From Ruegeria pomeroyi (GTDB lineage Bacteria > Pseudomonadota > Alphaproteobacteria > Rhodobacterales > Rhodobacteraceae): a stretch of DNA of 64,000 nucleotides. Within the stretch, counting starts at the first letter, position 1. Every line of letters begins with the position of its first letter. Both the position numbers and the translations under genes were made by a program. The DNA lies in NCBI RefSeq assembly GCF_021405525.1, contig NZ_JAGQAG010000003.1, positions 1 to 64,000 on the forward strand. The letters are read 5' to 3'. Of the stretch, positions 1 to 9,363 are shown one piece after another. A model generated the notes under the pieces. The model was not told the origin of the DNA. It worked only from the letters and a program-made list of their open reading frames with translations, and did no database searches.

Positions 1-483
1 GCGCGGATCGACCGGCTTGTGCACCGGATGGCCCAGCCCCGGCACGATCATCTTGCGGGCGCGGAATTTTTCCACCGTCTCGACGGCCAGCGCATCCAGA
101 TCGACACCGGTGCCCAACTTGTCCTGTGGCAGTGCCTCGTAAAGCATCTTCGAGGCACCCTCCATAGAACCGACAAAGACGGTGCCCAGCCCGCACAAGC
201 CAGCCGCCACAGCCGCCTGAAGCGATTCCGGCGCCCCCATATAGGTCATCCGCGCCGCCAGGGCCGAGGGCGTGATACCATGTTCGACCAAGGTAATGAC
301 GATAGCGTTAAAGACGCGGCTTTCCTCGGGCGTGGCCTTGCGACCCGTCAACTGCAGAAACGCCAGATCGCCGAGGTTCATGTGGCCCAGGATCTCGTTG
401 GGCAGATCGAGCCCACGCACGCTGATCTTGTCAGAGGTGCTCCAGGCAATGTCGGAGCTGATTTTTTCTTTGCGTTTTCCCAT
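1..483 (-). CDS. Citryl-CoA lyase-like protein (citrate synthase fold), 3' end outside window
   Basis: The 161 codons present begin at an ATG (483) that overlaps the stop of the upstream SDR gene in TGATG, a sign of translational coupling. The citrate-synthase fold is suggested by VEHGITPS (residues 66-73), like the active-site histidine region of the family, and GLGHPVHK (149-156), corresponding to the GxGHxVxK loop of citrate synthase. The protein starts close to the catalytic core, so it is of the short citryl-CoA-lyase type rather than a full citrate synthase. It is the last visible gene of the minus-strand operon starting at 10541. Such proteins cleave or form a citryl-CoA-like 3-hydroxy-3-carboxy acyl-CoA; the true substrate here is unknown. 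It is cut by the window edge. Confidence 0.65.
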   Translation of the reverse strand, partial: MGKRKEKISSDIAWSTSDKISVRGLDLPNEILGHMNLGDLAFLQLTGRKATPEESRVFNAIVITLVEHGITPSALAARMTYMGAPESLQAAVAAGLCGLGTVFVGSMEGASKMLYEALPQDKLGTGVDLDALAVETVEKFRARKMIVPGLGHPVHKPVDPR

Positions 484-1397
484 CAAACCGGATCCCACGA
501 AAAGACATCCGCCGAAACTTCGAGCGGCGTGAACTGTGATTTGAGCGCGGGAATGGCGCGCTCGGCGATTTCATCGGCGGTCCAGCCATCATCGGAATGA
601 ACCGACCGCACCGGGCGGGGCTGGTTGAACAGGAAGATCTCGTTCTTGCGAACCGCAAAGATTTGTCCTGACACGTCAGCCGCGCGGTCGCTCATCAGGA
701 AACAGGCCATCGGTGCAACCTTGGCCGGTGTCATCTCCTTGATCTTTTCGACCCGTGCCACCTGTTCCGGGGTGTCTGTCTTGATAGACGAGATCATCCG
801 GCTCCAGGCGAAGGGCGCGATGCAGTTTGACCGCACGTTCCAGCGTTTCAGGTCGAGCGCTACCGATTTCGAGAAGGCCGCGATGCCCAGCTTTGCCGCC
901 GAATAATTCGCCTGCGCCAGATTGCCGATCAGCCCCGAGGTCGAGGTCATGTGCACCAGAGCACCGCCCTCTTGCTCGCGGAAATAATCGGCCGCCGCGC
1001 GGCTGGTGTTGAAGGCGCCATAGAGATGGACCTTCACCACCGCGTCGAAATCCTCGTAGGTCATTTTGTGGAAGAACCCGTCGCGCAGGATGCCGGCGTT
1101 GTTCACCACCGCGTCGATGCGGCCGAATTCCTTGACACCCGCCTCGATCATCGCGCGCGCGGCGTCCGGATCGGTGACGTTGCCGCCATCGGCGATCGCA
1201 TCGCCGCCCGCCGCCTTGATCTCTTCGACGACTTTCTGCGCCGCAGTTTCTGTCTGACCGGTGCCTTTCAGGGATGCGCCCAGATCATTGACCACCACGG
1301 CGGCGCCTTCTGCGGCTGCCATCAAGGCGATATCACGCCCGATCCCACCGCCGGCCCCGGTGACCAGAACGACCTTTCCGTCAAGTGCTTTTGTCAT
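483..1397 (-). CDS. Short-chain dehydrogenase, HSD17B4-like (3-hydroxyacyl-CoA dehydrogenase type)
   Basis: A 304-residue classical SDR. The NAD(P)-binding TGAGGGIG is at 13-20, NNAG at 99-102, the catalytic serine in STS at 152-154, and Y165-x3-K169 follows in YSAAK. The 50 or so residues after the SDR core and the NDLGAS segment after beta-2 resemble the dehydrogenase unit of peroxisomal multifunctional enzyme type 2 and related bacterial 3-hydroxyacyl-CoA dehydrogenases. A role in oxidising a 3-hydroxyacyl-CoA is therefore likely. It lies 12 bases after the HMG-CoA-lyase-like gene and overlaps the next gene. The family call is firm; the substrate is inferred from the operon. Confidence 0.82.
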   Translation of the reverse strand: MTKALDGKVVLVTGAGGGIGRDIALMAAAEGAAVVVNDLGASLKGTGQTETAAQKVVEEIKAAGGDAIADGGNVTDPDAARAMIEAGVKEFGRIDAVVNNAGILRDGFFHKMTYEDFDAVVKVHLYGAFNTSRAAADYFREQEGGALVHMTSTSGLIGNLAQANYSAAKLGIAAFSKSVALDLKRWNVRSNCIAPFAWSRMISSIKTDTPEQVARVEKIKEMTPAKVAPMACFLMSDRAADVSGQIFAVRKNEIFLFNQPRPVRSVHSDDGWTADEIAERAIPALKSQFTPLEVSADVFSWDPV

Positions 1398-1409
1398 CTT
1401 CTTGCTCCC

Positions 1410-2369
1410 TCAGCGTGACTTGCGGTATTTGTCCAACCCGCCGGTGTGCATGACCCGGCCCATGAGCGGCACACCGATGATCTCTTCTGCTTTGACCGCC
1501 GCTGCGATCAGCTTGTCCAGATCAATGCCGGTTTCGATGCCGAGCTCGTGACACAGGAACACTGAATCCTCGGTGCAGACATTTCCTGCGGCGCGCGCGT
1601 GGCCGTGGCCCGCGAAAGGACAGCCGCCAAGACCGGCGACGGAGCTTTCGAACATGTCCACGCCCATCGACAGGGCCGCATAAACGTTGGCGATCCCCAG
1701 CCCACGTGTGTCATGGATGTGCATACCGATGCGCGCCTCGGGCGCCAATTCGCGCAGGGCGCCGATCATCCGTTTGACCGCCTCGGGGTTTCCCCAACCC
1801 ATGGTGTCGGCGACCACGAGGATCGGCACGGGGATGTTCTCTTCTTCGCATAGCTGAAGGATAAAGCGGAAATCGTCCAAGATGCGTTCTTGGGGGATGG
1901 GGCCCTCGAGGTTGCAGCCGAAGGCGGTCATCACATAGGCCGCGTCGACGGTATATCCCTCTTCCTTGTAAAGACGGACCCAGTCACGTTGTTTTTCCCG
2001 CATCTCGGCCGAGGAACAATTGTTGTTCGATTGGGCGAATGCTTCGGAAGGATAGAACAGCAGACGCGGGTCGATATCGACCTCATGCGCGGTCAGGGCC
2101 TTGCGAAACCCTTTGTCGTTCAGCCACAGCGATGTGTAGTTCACGCCCGGTTTGCGCTTGATACGCTGGAACAACTCGCCGGTGTCCGCCATCTGAGGAA
2201 CGTATTTCGGGCTGACAAAGCTGCCGACCTGAATGCGTTTCAAGCCGGTTTCGCTGAGCATGTCGATCAGTTCGATCCGCTCTTCGATCGGGTAAATCTT
2301 CTTTTCGATCTGAAAACCCTCACGCGGGCCTTCTTCACGAAATTCTACGAATTTGGGAAAGTCGCTCAT
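1410..2369 (-). CDS. Hydroxymethylglutaryl-CoA lyase-like protein
   Basis: A 319-residue HMGL-like TIM-barrel enzyme that would cleave a 3-hydroxy-3-substituted-glutaryl-CoA to acetoacetate (or a longer 3-oxo acid) and an acyl-CoA. Visible motifs are REEGPREG (11-18), the metal-binding HIHDTRG (217-223) and the family signature GLGGCPFAG (246-254) with the active-site cysteine. In HMGL the first motif usually reads GPRDG; here the metal-site Asp is Glu. Start 2369 is preferred over an in-frame ATG at 2432 because it lies 4 bases after the carboxylase alpha stop and begins at the family's normal N-terminus. The neighbouring carboxylase fits a leucine-like or isohexenylglutaryl-CoA route. Substrate uncertain. 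Confidence 0.82.
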   Translation of the reverse strand: MSDFPKFVEFREEGPREGFQIEKKIYPIEERIELIDMLSETGLKRIQVGSFVSPKYVPQMADTGELFQRIKRKPGVNYTSLWLNDKGFRKALTAHEVDIDPRLLFYPSEAFAQSNNNCSSAEMREKQRDWVRLYKEEGYTVDAAYVMTAFGCNLEGPIPQERILDDFRFILQLCEEENIPVPILVVADTMGWGNPEAVKRMIGALRELAPEARIGMHIHDTRGLGIANVYAALSMGVDMFESSVAGLGGCPFAGHGHARAAGNVCTEDSVFLCHELGIETGIDLDKLIAAAVKAEEIIGVPLMGRVMHTGGLDKYRKSR

Positions 2370-2373
2370 TTCA

Positions 2374-4380
2374 TCACTCCTCGGATGGCAGGATCTCGGC
2401 GATGACCTGGCCGCGATCGACCATGTCCCCATTCGAGACGGATATATTGCTGGCGATCCCGGCCGCGGCCGCCCGGATCGAGATTTCGAGTTTCATGGAT
2501 TCCATGACCGCGACCACGTCGCCTTCGGCCACGCTCTGACCATCGGAGACCTTGATTTCGACAATCATGCCGGTCAGCGGAGAGGTCACGGCGCGATCCG
2601 CCGCGGCATTGTCGCCGGCAAAGGCAAGGGGCGCGGCGGGCCGAAATACCAGGCGGCCTTCGGGCGTATCCAGTTCGATCACGCCCGCGTGCAGGCGCGC
2701 GTCGATCAGATGGACGGTGTCGCCTTCGCCGACACGCCAACGGCCCGGGGTCAGTTCACGTGCCGACAGTATCAGCGCCTCGCCTTTCTCCGAATGGATG
2801 GTGTACTTGGCACCCGGTTTGACAGGACTGACGCGCAGTTCTTCGGATACCTCGTCAGAATCGGTAAGCGTCACGCGCTGCCCCGCTTCAATCGCATCGC
2901 CGCCCAGTCCAAGCCGCCAGCCGGTAAAGGCATCACGGTTGGTCCAGGGATTGGCGTTTGTGTCGCTGCGCGACTGGGTCACGAAGAGAATGGCAGCGGT
3001 CGCCTTCCACAGATCGGGGCGGGTCAGGCCGGGTGCCTGTGTCAGCTCATCCAGCCTGCCGTCGATCCAGCGGGTATGCACCTGCATCCGTTCGAATTCA
3101 TGGTTTCGCGCCAGCGCCGTTAGAAAGGCGCGATTGGTCTCGACACCTTCGACCGCGACATGATCAAGCGCCGTGGCCAGACGTGCCAATGCGGTTTCCC
3201 GGTCGGGCGCGTGCACGATCAGCTTGGCGATCATCGGGTCGTAGTAGGGCGTGACGGCATCGCCTTCTTCGACGCCGCTGTCGATGCGCAGGCCCGATGG
3301 CAGGCTGAGCGTGGAGAGCGTGCCCGTCGACGGGGCGAATTGCATCGCCGGATCTTCGGCGTAAAGCCGCGCCTCGACCGCGTGGCCGTTGATCGTCAGA
3401 TCGTCCTGCACCAGTCCAAGGCCCGCGCCTTCGGCAATCCGCAGGTGAAGCGCGACAAGGTCCAGCCCGGTGATCGCTTCGGTGACGGGATGTTCCACCT
3501 GAATGCGCGGGTTCACCTCAAGGAAGAAATACTCGCCACCCGCGACCAGAAATTCGACCGTGCCCAGCCCGCGATAGTCCAGCGTTTCGCCCAAGCGCAC
3601 CGCGTCGCGTGCGATGTCGTCCAGAAGCGTTCGGGGCAGACCCCAGGCCGGGGCTTCCTCGATGACCTTCTGGTGGCGGCGCTGAAGCGTGCAATCGCGT
3701 TCGAACAGATGCACCACATGGCCTTTGCCGTCACCTGCGATCTGCACTTCAACATGGCGCGCCTCGGGCAGGAAACGCTCCAACAGCAGCCCTTCGGAGC
3801 CGAAGGTGGATTTTGCTTCGCGCAGCGCGCCTTCGATGTCCTCGACCAGCGTGGTTTCGTCAGTGACGAGCCGTTGTCCGCGCCCACCACCGCCGCCGAC
3901 CGCCTTGAGCAGCACCGGCAGGCCCATTTGGCGCACCTCCTCGGCAATCTGCTCGGGATCGGACCGCGCACCTTCGGCGCCCGAAATCACCGGGACGCTG
4001 GCCGCCACGGCGGCCTCTTTGGCGCTGGCCTTGTCGCCGAAACGTTCAAGCGTTTCAGGCGTCGGCCCCATGAAGATCATGCCGGCGGCTTCGACCGAAC
4101 GAGCAAAATCGGGGTTTTCGGCCAGAAAGCCATAACCGGGATGGATCGCATCCGCGCCCACTGATTGCGCAGCGGCAATCACCGCGTCGATTTTCAGATA
4201 GCTCTCGGATGCAGGTCCGGCGCCGATACAGACAGATTTGCCAATCTCGCGGACATGCAGGGCATTGGCGTCGGCCTGCGAATGCACGCCGACGGGAATG
4301 ATACCGCTGGCCCGCGCAGTGCGCGCGATCCGGCAGGCAATTTCGCCGCGGTTGGCGATCAGAAGCGTCTTGATTTTCAC
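2374..4380 (-). CDS. Acyl-CoA carboxylase alpha subunit (biotin carboxylase + biotin carrier), system 1
   Basis: A 668-residue protein of the methylcrotonyl-/propionyl-CoA carboxylase alpha type. The biotin carboxylase half begins LIANRGEIACRIAR, has the ATP-grasp glycine loop KAVGGGGGRG, and the catalytic stretch EVNPRIQVEHPVTEA. The C-terminal biotinyl domain has VMESMKLEI, with the biotinylated lysine near residue 630. It carries out ATP-dependent carboxylation of biotin and swings it to the beta subunit encoded 10 bases upstream. EVNPR instead of EMNTR sets it apart from the two other carboxylases of this window. The CoA ester substrate cannot be read from sequence; the HMGL-like gene downstream favours a methylcrotonyl-like substrate. 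Confidence 0.88.
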   Translation of the reverse strand: MKIKTLLIANRGEIACRIARTARASGIIPVGVHSQADANALHVREIGKSVCIGAGPASESYLKIDAVIAAAQSVGADAIHPGYGFLAENPDFARSVEAAGMIFMGPTPETLERFGDKASAKEAAVAASVPVISGAEGARSDPEQIAEEVRQMGLPVLLKAVGGGGGRGQRLVTDETTLVEDIEGALREAKSTFGSEGLLLERFLPEARHVEVQIAGDGKGHVVHLFERDCTLQRRHQKVIEEAPAWGLPRTLLDDIARDAVRLGETLDYRGLGTVEFLVAGGEYFFLEVNPRIQVEHPVTEAITGLDLVALHLRIAEGAGLGLVQDDLTINGHAVEARLYAEDPAMQFAPSTGTLSTLSLPSGLRIDSGVEEGDAVTPYYDPMIAKLIVHAPDRETALARLATALDHVAVEGVETNRAFLTALARNHEFERMQVHTRWIDGRLDELTQAPGLTRPDLWKATAAILFVTQSRSDTNANPWTNRDAFTGWRLGLGGDAIEAGQRVTLTDSDEVSEELRVSPVKPGAKYTIHSEKGEALILSARELTPGRWRVGEGDTVHLIDARLHAGVIELDTPEGRLVFRPAAPLAFAGDNAAADRAVTSPLTGMIVEIKVSDGQSVAEGDVVAVMESMKLEISIRAAAAGIASNISVSNGDMVDRGQVIAEILPSEE

Positions 4381-4390
4381 GGTTCGCTCC

Positions 4391-5998
4391 TCACATCCTG
4401 AACACGCCGAATTTGGTATCGACCTTGGGTCTGCGCGATGTCACATCCAGCATCAGCGCCATGACATCACGGGTCTCACAGGGCTCGATCACGCTGTCGA
4501 TCCAAAGGTTGGAAGCAAAATTATAGGCTCCCTGAAAATCTTCGTATTCCTTGCGGATCGGTGCCTTGAAGGCTTCCTCCTCCTCGGGGGTCCAGCTTTT
4601 GCCTTCGCGTTCGTTGATCTGCGCGCGGACCTGAGCCAGCACGCTGGCGGCCTGTTCCGGCCCCATGATCGCCGACCGTCCCGTCGGCCAGGCAAACATT
4701 GCGTCCGGCTGGAACGGGCGGCCCAGCATGGCCAGGTATCCCGCCCCATAGGAGCCGCCGGTGATAATGGTGAATTTCGGCACCCGGGCCGAAGACATGG
4801 CCGTGATCATCTTGGCGCCAGCCTTGGCAATGCCCATCTGCTCGACCTCGCGGCCCACCATGAAGCCGTTCACATCGGCCAGGAACAGCAGCGGAATATC
4901 ACGCTGGACGCAGAGATTGATGAAATGCGTGGCCTTCAGTGCGGCTTCGACGAAAAGCACGCCTGTATTTGCGAGAATACCGACCTCGTGGCCGTGGATG
5001 CGGCCCCAGCCGGTCATGATCGTGTCGCCATAAAGCGGTTTGAATTCGTGAAAATCGCTCTCATCGACCAACCGAGCCACGATTTCGCGGTTGTCGGTCG
5101 GCACCTTGGGGTCGCGGCTGATGAGTCCATAAATCTCTTCGACCGGGTAGGCGGGCGCACGGGGCGTTTCGGGCGTCTTGCGGGGTTGGGGTTTTTCGCC
5201 AAGATGGCTGACAATTTCGCGCGTGATGGCCAGAGCGTGGGCGTCATCTTCGGCCAAATGGTCTGTCACACCGGAGACGGACGAATGCATCTTGCCGCCA
5301 CCCAGTTCTTCGGCTTCGACCTTTTCGCCGGTTGCGGCAAAGGTCAATTCCGGTCCGCCTAGATACATAAAGCCCTGACCGCGCACGATCACCACTTCGT
5401 CACAGAGCGCGGGGATATAGGCACCACCCGCGGTGCAGGGCCCCATGACCACGGCGATTTGCGGCACACCATCGCCAGACATGCCGATCTGTTGGTGAAA
5501 GATGGAGCCGAACTGGCCTTCGTCGGGGAAAAGGTTGGCCTGGTCGGGCAGGAAGGCACCGCCGGAGTCCACGAGGGTGATGACGGGCAGGCGGTTTTTC
5601 CAGGCAATTTTCTGTGCCCGGACGTGTTTGCGGCAGGTGATCCCGAAATAGGTGCCGCCCTTTACGGTGGCATCATTGGCGATGATCATGCACTGACGGC
5701 CTTCGATCACGCCAATACCGGTGATGATGCCGGCGCCGGGTGGAACTCCCTTGTGCATATTCAGTCCGGCCAACTCGCCGAGTTCCAGAAATGGTGTGCC
5801 CGGGTCGATCAGTCGTTCGATCCGTTCGCGCGGCAGGATTTTGCCTTTGTCCACATGACGTTTGCGCGCCATTTCGGGGCCGCCGACGCGCTGTAAGAGC
5901 CGGAGGGCATGTAGTTCATCGACCTTTTCGCGGTAAGACACGTCGTTGGCGCGGAAGTCGTCCGACGCGGTGTCGAGAAGGGATTTCATTCTAGTCAT
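4391..5998 (-). CDS. Acyl-CoA carboxylase beta subunit (carboxyltransferase), system 1
   Basis: A 535-residue carboxyltransferase of the MccB/PccB family. It has the N-half oxyanion-type glycines in TAGGAYIPAL, the C-half equivalent in GGSYGAGYLAM, and the acyl-CoA loop VDSGGAFLPDQANLFP. It transfers the carboxyl from biotin to an acyl-CoA and pairs with the alpha subunit just downstream. The ATG at 5998 overlaps the stop of the PaaK-like gene as ATGA; an internal ATG at 5989 is an alternative. The length and N-terminus match methylcrotonyl-CoA carboxylase beta chains. Confidence 0.88.
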   Translation of the reverse strand: MTRMKSLLDTASDDFRANDVSYREKVDELHALRLLQRVGGPEMARKRHVDKGKILPRERIERLIDPGTPFLELGELAGLNMHKGVPPGAGIITGIGVIEGRQCMIIANDATVKGGTYFGITCRKHVRAQKIAWKNRLPVITLVDSGGAFLPDQANLFPDEGQFGSIFHQQIGMSGDGVPQIAVVMGPCTAGGAYIPALCDEVVIVRGQGFMYLGGPELTFAATGEKVEAEELGGGKMHSSVSGVTDHLAEDDAHALAITREIVSHLGEKPQPRKTPETPRAPAYPVEEIYGLISRDPKVPTDNREIVARLVDESDFHEFKPLYGDTIMTGWGRIHGHEVGILANTGVLFVEAALKATHFINLCVQRDIPLLFLADVNGFMVGREVEQMGIAKAGAKMITAMSSARVPKFTIITGGSYGAGYLAMLGRPFQPDAMFAWPTGRSAIMGPEQAASVLAQVRAQINEREGKSWTPEEEEAFKAPIRKEYEDFQGAYNFASNLWIDSVIEPCETRDVMALMLDVTSRRPKVDTKFGVFRM

Positions 5999-7386
5999 GG
6001 CAGGTCTGGATATTTCCTGAGAACGAAGGCGACCTTGGCGGCGCCAGGTTTTTCGAAAGTGTCGGCCGCAACCAGGTGAACGTCGGCCTTGAAGACCAAG
6101 GATTCGCGCAGGCGCTGCTCGATTTTCTTTTTGAGGGTGACGTCATCGGCCGGATCGCGATTGGGGCCGCGTTCGACAATCACCGTCAGCGCGCCCTGCG
6201 TGGTGTGGCCCTCGAAATCGGCCACGATGCGCATGACGCCATTGGTGTCCGGCACCATTTCGGTAATGACGCTGTTGATCGCCGACGGGAAGACATTGGC
6301 CCCCCGGACGATCAGCATGTCGTCGGTCCGGCCGGTACAGCGGATCTTCGGCCCGGTGCGGCCGCAGGAGCATTCGGTATCGATCACTTCGATATAATCG
6401 CCTGACCGGAACCGCACGAGCGGGCTCGCCTGGCGGCCGAGCGCGGTATAGACCATCTCGCCCTCGGCACCTTTTTCCCAGGGGATGATTTCGCCGCTTT
6501 CGGGGTCGAGCAATTCGGTGATGATATAGTCCATGTTGACCATGTGCATACCCGACTGGGCGTCGCACTCGGCCCAGTATGTCACGCCCAGATCGGTGCC
6601 GCCCAGCATCTCGGTGCATTTCGCACCCCAGGCCTTTTCGATCTTTGCCCGAATTGCGGGAATGCCGCCGCCGGGTTCGCCGCCGACGATCACGCGCTCG
6701 ATACCCAGTTCGCTGGCCTTGCATCCCAGCACCTCGGGAGCCTTTTCGGCCAGGTGCAGAACAAAGTTCGGAGCGCCGACCACGCAACGCGGCCGCGTGT
6801 CTGCGCAGGCGCGCAGCAGACGTTCTGCACCGCCATCCGCCCCCACCGGCACATCGATCGTGCCCATGTACTGCAATCCCTGCATCACCGGGATGCCGCC
6901 GACAAAGCCCTTGGCCAGCGAAAACGCGTGCAACACCATATCGCCCGGTCGCACCCCGTTGGCGAAGAAGCAGCGCGCCGTCATCTCGTGCCACATTTCG
7001 GCGTCGGATTCGGTCAGGGCCACATACGAGGGGCTGCCGGTGGTGCCCGACGAGGCCTGCATCTGGATGATGTCCGACATTGGTGCCGCGCGGTGCTTGC
7101 CGAAGGGCGGTTCCGCAGCAAGGCTTTCGCGGATCTCGGTCTTGTAGGTGTAAGGCAGCTTCTGCAGGTCTTCGATGCTGCGAATCTCGTCGAAATCGAC
7201 ACCGGCGTCGGCGAACTTTTCCTGATAGAAGGTCGAATTCGACTTGAGATAGGCCATCTGGTCACGCAGCCGCTCTTCCTGAATACGGCGCACCTCGTCG
7301 AGCGGCGTGCCCTCGATCGCGTGCCAGAAGCGATCATTTACCTTGTCGGCGGCATCCTCCCGCCGGAAGCGCATTCCAAATTGCAT
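5995..7386 (-). CDS. Phenylacetate-CoA ligase family (PaaK-type) AMP-forming acyl-CoA ligase
   Basis: A 463-residue adenylate-forming ligase of the PaaK family, which is shorter and has a different N-terminus than ordinary acyl-CoA synthetases. The P-loop is QASSGTTGSPSYVALT, followed by GGEPGGGIPAIR, MLGGTDLG and GRTDDMLIVRGANVFP, the last being the hinge and C-terminal domain entry typical of PaaK. It would activate a free carboxylic acid with ATP and CoA, probably the entry step of this operon or salvage of a released acid. It overlaps the carboxylase beta gene by 4 bases. The family usually takes aryl acids, but here an alicyclic or branched acid is equally possible. Confidence 0.85.
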   Translation of the reverse strand: MQFGMRFRREDAADKVNDRFWHAIEGTPLDEVRRIQEERLRDQMAYLKSNSTFYQEKFADAGVDFDEIRSIEDLQKLPYTYKTEIRESLAAEPPFGKHRAAPMSDIIQMQASSGTTGSPSYVALTESDAEMWHEMTARCFFANGVRPGDMVLHAFSLAKGFVGGIPVMQGLQYMGTIDVPVGADGGAERLLRACADTRPRCVVGAPNFVLHLAEKAPEVLGCKASELGIERVIVGGEPGGGIPAIRAKIEKAWGAKCTEMLGGTDLGVTYWAECDAQSGMHMVNMDYIITELLDPESGEIIPWEKGAEGEMVYTALGRQASPLVRFRSGDYIEVIDTECSCGRTGPKIRCTGRTDDMLIVRGANVFPSAINSVITEMVPDTNGVMRIVADFEGHTTQGALTVIVERGPNRDPADDVTLKKKIEQRLRESLVFKADVHLVAADTFEKPGAAKVAFVLRKYPDLP

Positions 7387-7413
7387 GTCGTTCTCCGTTC
7401 CAAGCCGTGGCGA

Positions 7414-8574
7414 TCAATAGGATCGTGGCAGGCCCATGACCTTTTCGCCGATAAAGCTCAGGCACAGTTCGCGGTTCACCGGCGCTGTGCGCAGCAGGCG
7501 GACCAGCGGGTACATTTCGTAAAGTCCCGTATCTTCGGTAAAGCCCGATCCACCATGCGCCTGAAGCGCCGCGTCGACCGCTTCGATCCCGGCTTCGGCG
7601 GCGGCATATTTCGCCATGTTCGACGACGCACCGGCAGGCAGCTTGTTGTCGAACTCCCATGCCGCGCGCCGGGTCATCAGACTGGCCATCTCGACCGCTG
7701 TGTGCGCCTTGGCCATCGGATGCTGCACGCCCTGGTGCGCACCGATGGGTTGGCCGAACACATTGCGCTCGGAGGCATAGGCCACGCCCTTGTTCAGGGC
7801 GAACCGGCCGATGCCGCAGCACAAGGCGGCCAGGATGATACGCTCGGGGTTGAGGCTGTCGAACAGGATCGAGAACCCTTCGTCCACCTCGCCGACCACA
7901 TCCTCGGGGCCGAGATCCACATCGTCGAAGAACAGTGTCCACTGCTCCTCGGGCAGGGGGATCGAGATCTTCACCCGCTGCTTGTCGACGCCTTTTTTCT
8001 TCAGATCCACGGCGAACAGGGTAAAGCCGTCGGTCTTGCGGCTGACCTCGGTATGCGGTTTGGTCCGCGCCACCACGAGGCAGTAGTCGGCCACTTCGGC
8101 CCCGGTGATGAAGGTCTTTTCGCCCGACAGGCTGAACCGGTTGCCTCGACGCTTGGCCAGCGTAGTGGCCTTCATCGTGTTAGACCCGGCCCCCGGTTCG
8201 GTGATCGCGAAACAGAACTGGATATCACCGCGGCAGGCAGCCGGCAGCAGTTCTTTCTTGTGGAACTCGCTCCCGTGGCTGGCGATATGGGCCAGCGACA
8301 TGGTCGGCCCGACCACCATCATCAAAAGAGGAATGCCGTGATTGGCGGTGCCCTCCATGAACAGGGCCATTTCGGTCATACCAAGGCCCGCGCCGCCATA
8401 TTCCTCGGGCACCATGATGCCGAGGAAGCCGTCATCGGCGATCTGGCGGAACATTTCGTGCGGAAACTCGTGCTTGCGTGCGTGTCTCAGCCAGTAATCG
8501 TTGTCGAACTTCTGCGCCAGCTGGCCGCCATAGTCGTAAATCTGGCGTTGTTCGTCGTTCAAAATGAAATCCAT
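7414..8574 (-). CDS. Acyl-CoA dehydrogenase lacking the usual EGT catalytic Glu
   Basis: A 386-residue FAD acyl-CoA dehydrogenase. The FAD-contact motif ITEPGAGSNTMKAT and the C-terminal QAHGGSGFTEDTGLYEMY are clear. At the site where most members carry the base in a YEGT-type loop, the sequence reads LLRTAPVNRELCLSFIGE, as in FadE-like or CaiA-like subgroups with a different or absent base. It begins 9 bases after the enoyl-CoA hydratase-like gene and is followed 27 bases on by the CoA ligase. It likely introduces an alpha,beta double bond into the pathway acyl-CoA, perhaps together with the ACAD at 9360-10541. Substrate unknown. Confidence 0.85.
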   Translation of the reverse strand: MDFILNDEQRQIYDYGGQLAQKFDNDYWLRHARKHEFPHEMFRQIADDGFLGIMVPEEYGGAGLGMTEMALFMEGTANHGIPLLMMVVGPTMSLAHIASHGSEFHKKELLPAACRGDIQFCFAITEPGAGSNTMKATTLAKRRGNRFSLSGEKTFITGAEVADYCLVVARTKPHTEVSRKTDGFTLFAVDLKKKGVDKQRVKISIPLPEEQWTLFFDDVDLGPEDVVGEVDEGFSILFDSLNPERIILAALCCGIGRFALNKGVAYASERNVFGQPIGAHQGVQHPMAKAHTAVEMASLMTRRAAWEFDNKLPAGASSNMAKYAAAEAGIEAVDAALQAHGGSGFTEDTGLYEMYPLVRLLRTAPVNRELCLSFIGEKVMGLPRSY

Positions 8575-8583
8575 GCTTCGTCC

Positions 8584-9363
8584 TCAAGCCTTGAATTCGG
8601 GGGCGCGCCGGTTCTCGAATGCATCGAGGCCCTCGGCCACGTCATCGCTGGGCAGTGCGCGCACGGCGGCATCGCGCTCAAGCCGCATCTGCTGGTCGAT
8701 ACCAAGGTCCGCGCCTTCGCGCGCCAACCGCTTCATCTCGGCGATGCCGGGACGTGAACGGGTGGCGATTTTCTCGCAGTATTCCAGCGCAGACTTGTGC
8801 AGGTCCGCATCCGGCACGATGTAGTTGACCAATCCGGCCTCTTTGGCCTCGTCCGACTTGAGCCAGCGGGCCGAGAACATCAGGTCGAGCGCCCTGCGCT
8901 GCCCCATCAACCGTGTCAACCGCTGCGAGCCACCCCAACCGGGAATCAGCCCGAATTGCGCGTGCTGATCGCCAAACTGGGCGCTTTCGGCCGCGAAACA
9001 CACATCGCATGCCAGCATCAGTTCGATCCCGCCGGCCAGACACAACCCCTGCACTGCCACCACGACAGGGAGGGAGGAGGTTTCGAGCGCACGCAGGTTG
9101 TTCATGCCAAAGGCGATGAAATGGTCCAGCGCGGCGGGATCGTTCAATTTACCTTTCACTTCCACCAGATCGGCACCGGTGCAAAAGTGCTTGCCCTGCG
9201 CCCGGATGAGGATCGCCCGAATAGCGGGGTTCGCCTCGAATTCCGCACGCGCGACAGAAATACGCTCATGCACCTCAAGTGACAGGCAATTGAATTTCTC
9301 GGGGCGGGCCAGTTCGATGATGCCGGTGTTGCCCTCGGAAGTGACGAGGATGGGGTCGCTCAT
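8584..9363 (-). CDS. Enoyl-CoA hydratase/isomerase family protein
   Basis: A 259-residue crotonase-fold protein. The oxyanion loop reads HFCTGADLVEVKG and the first active-site stretch LCLAGGIELMLACD keeps the Glu corresponding to rat crotonase Glu144. The second catalytic Glu (Glu164, in FGxPEI of classical hydratases) is replaced: the segment reads FGDQHAQFGLIPG, giving His/Ala. It is therefore probably an isomerase, a lyase or a specialised hydratase rather than a standard one. It is the second gene of the minus operon; its ATG overlaps the stop of the upstream dehydrogenase by 4 bases. Confidence 0.85.
   Translation of the reverse strand: MSDPILVTSEGNTGIIELARPEKFNCLSLEVHERISVARAEFEANPAIRAILIRAQGKHFCTGADLVEVKGKLNDPAALDHFIAFGMNNLRALETSSLPVVVAVQGLCLAGGIELMLACDVCFAAESAQFGDQHAQFGLIPGWGGSQRLTRLMGQRRALDLMFSARWLKSDEAKEAGLVNYIVPDADLHKSALEYCEKIATRSRPGIAEMKRLAREGADLGIDQQMRLERDAAVRALPSDDVAEGLDAFENRRAPEFKA

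Noticed and set aside
6544-8757. A 737-codon open frame on the plus strand
   Set aside because: It is antisense to the PaaK-like and ACAD genes, with His/Arg/Gln-rich product typical of a shadow frame in GC-rich DNA.
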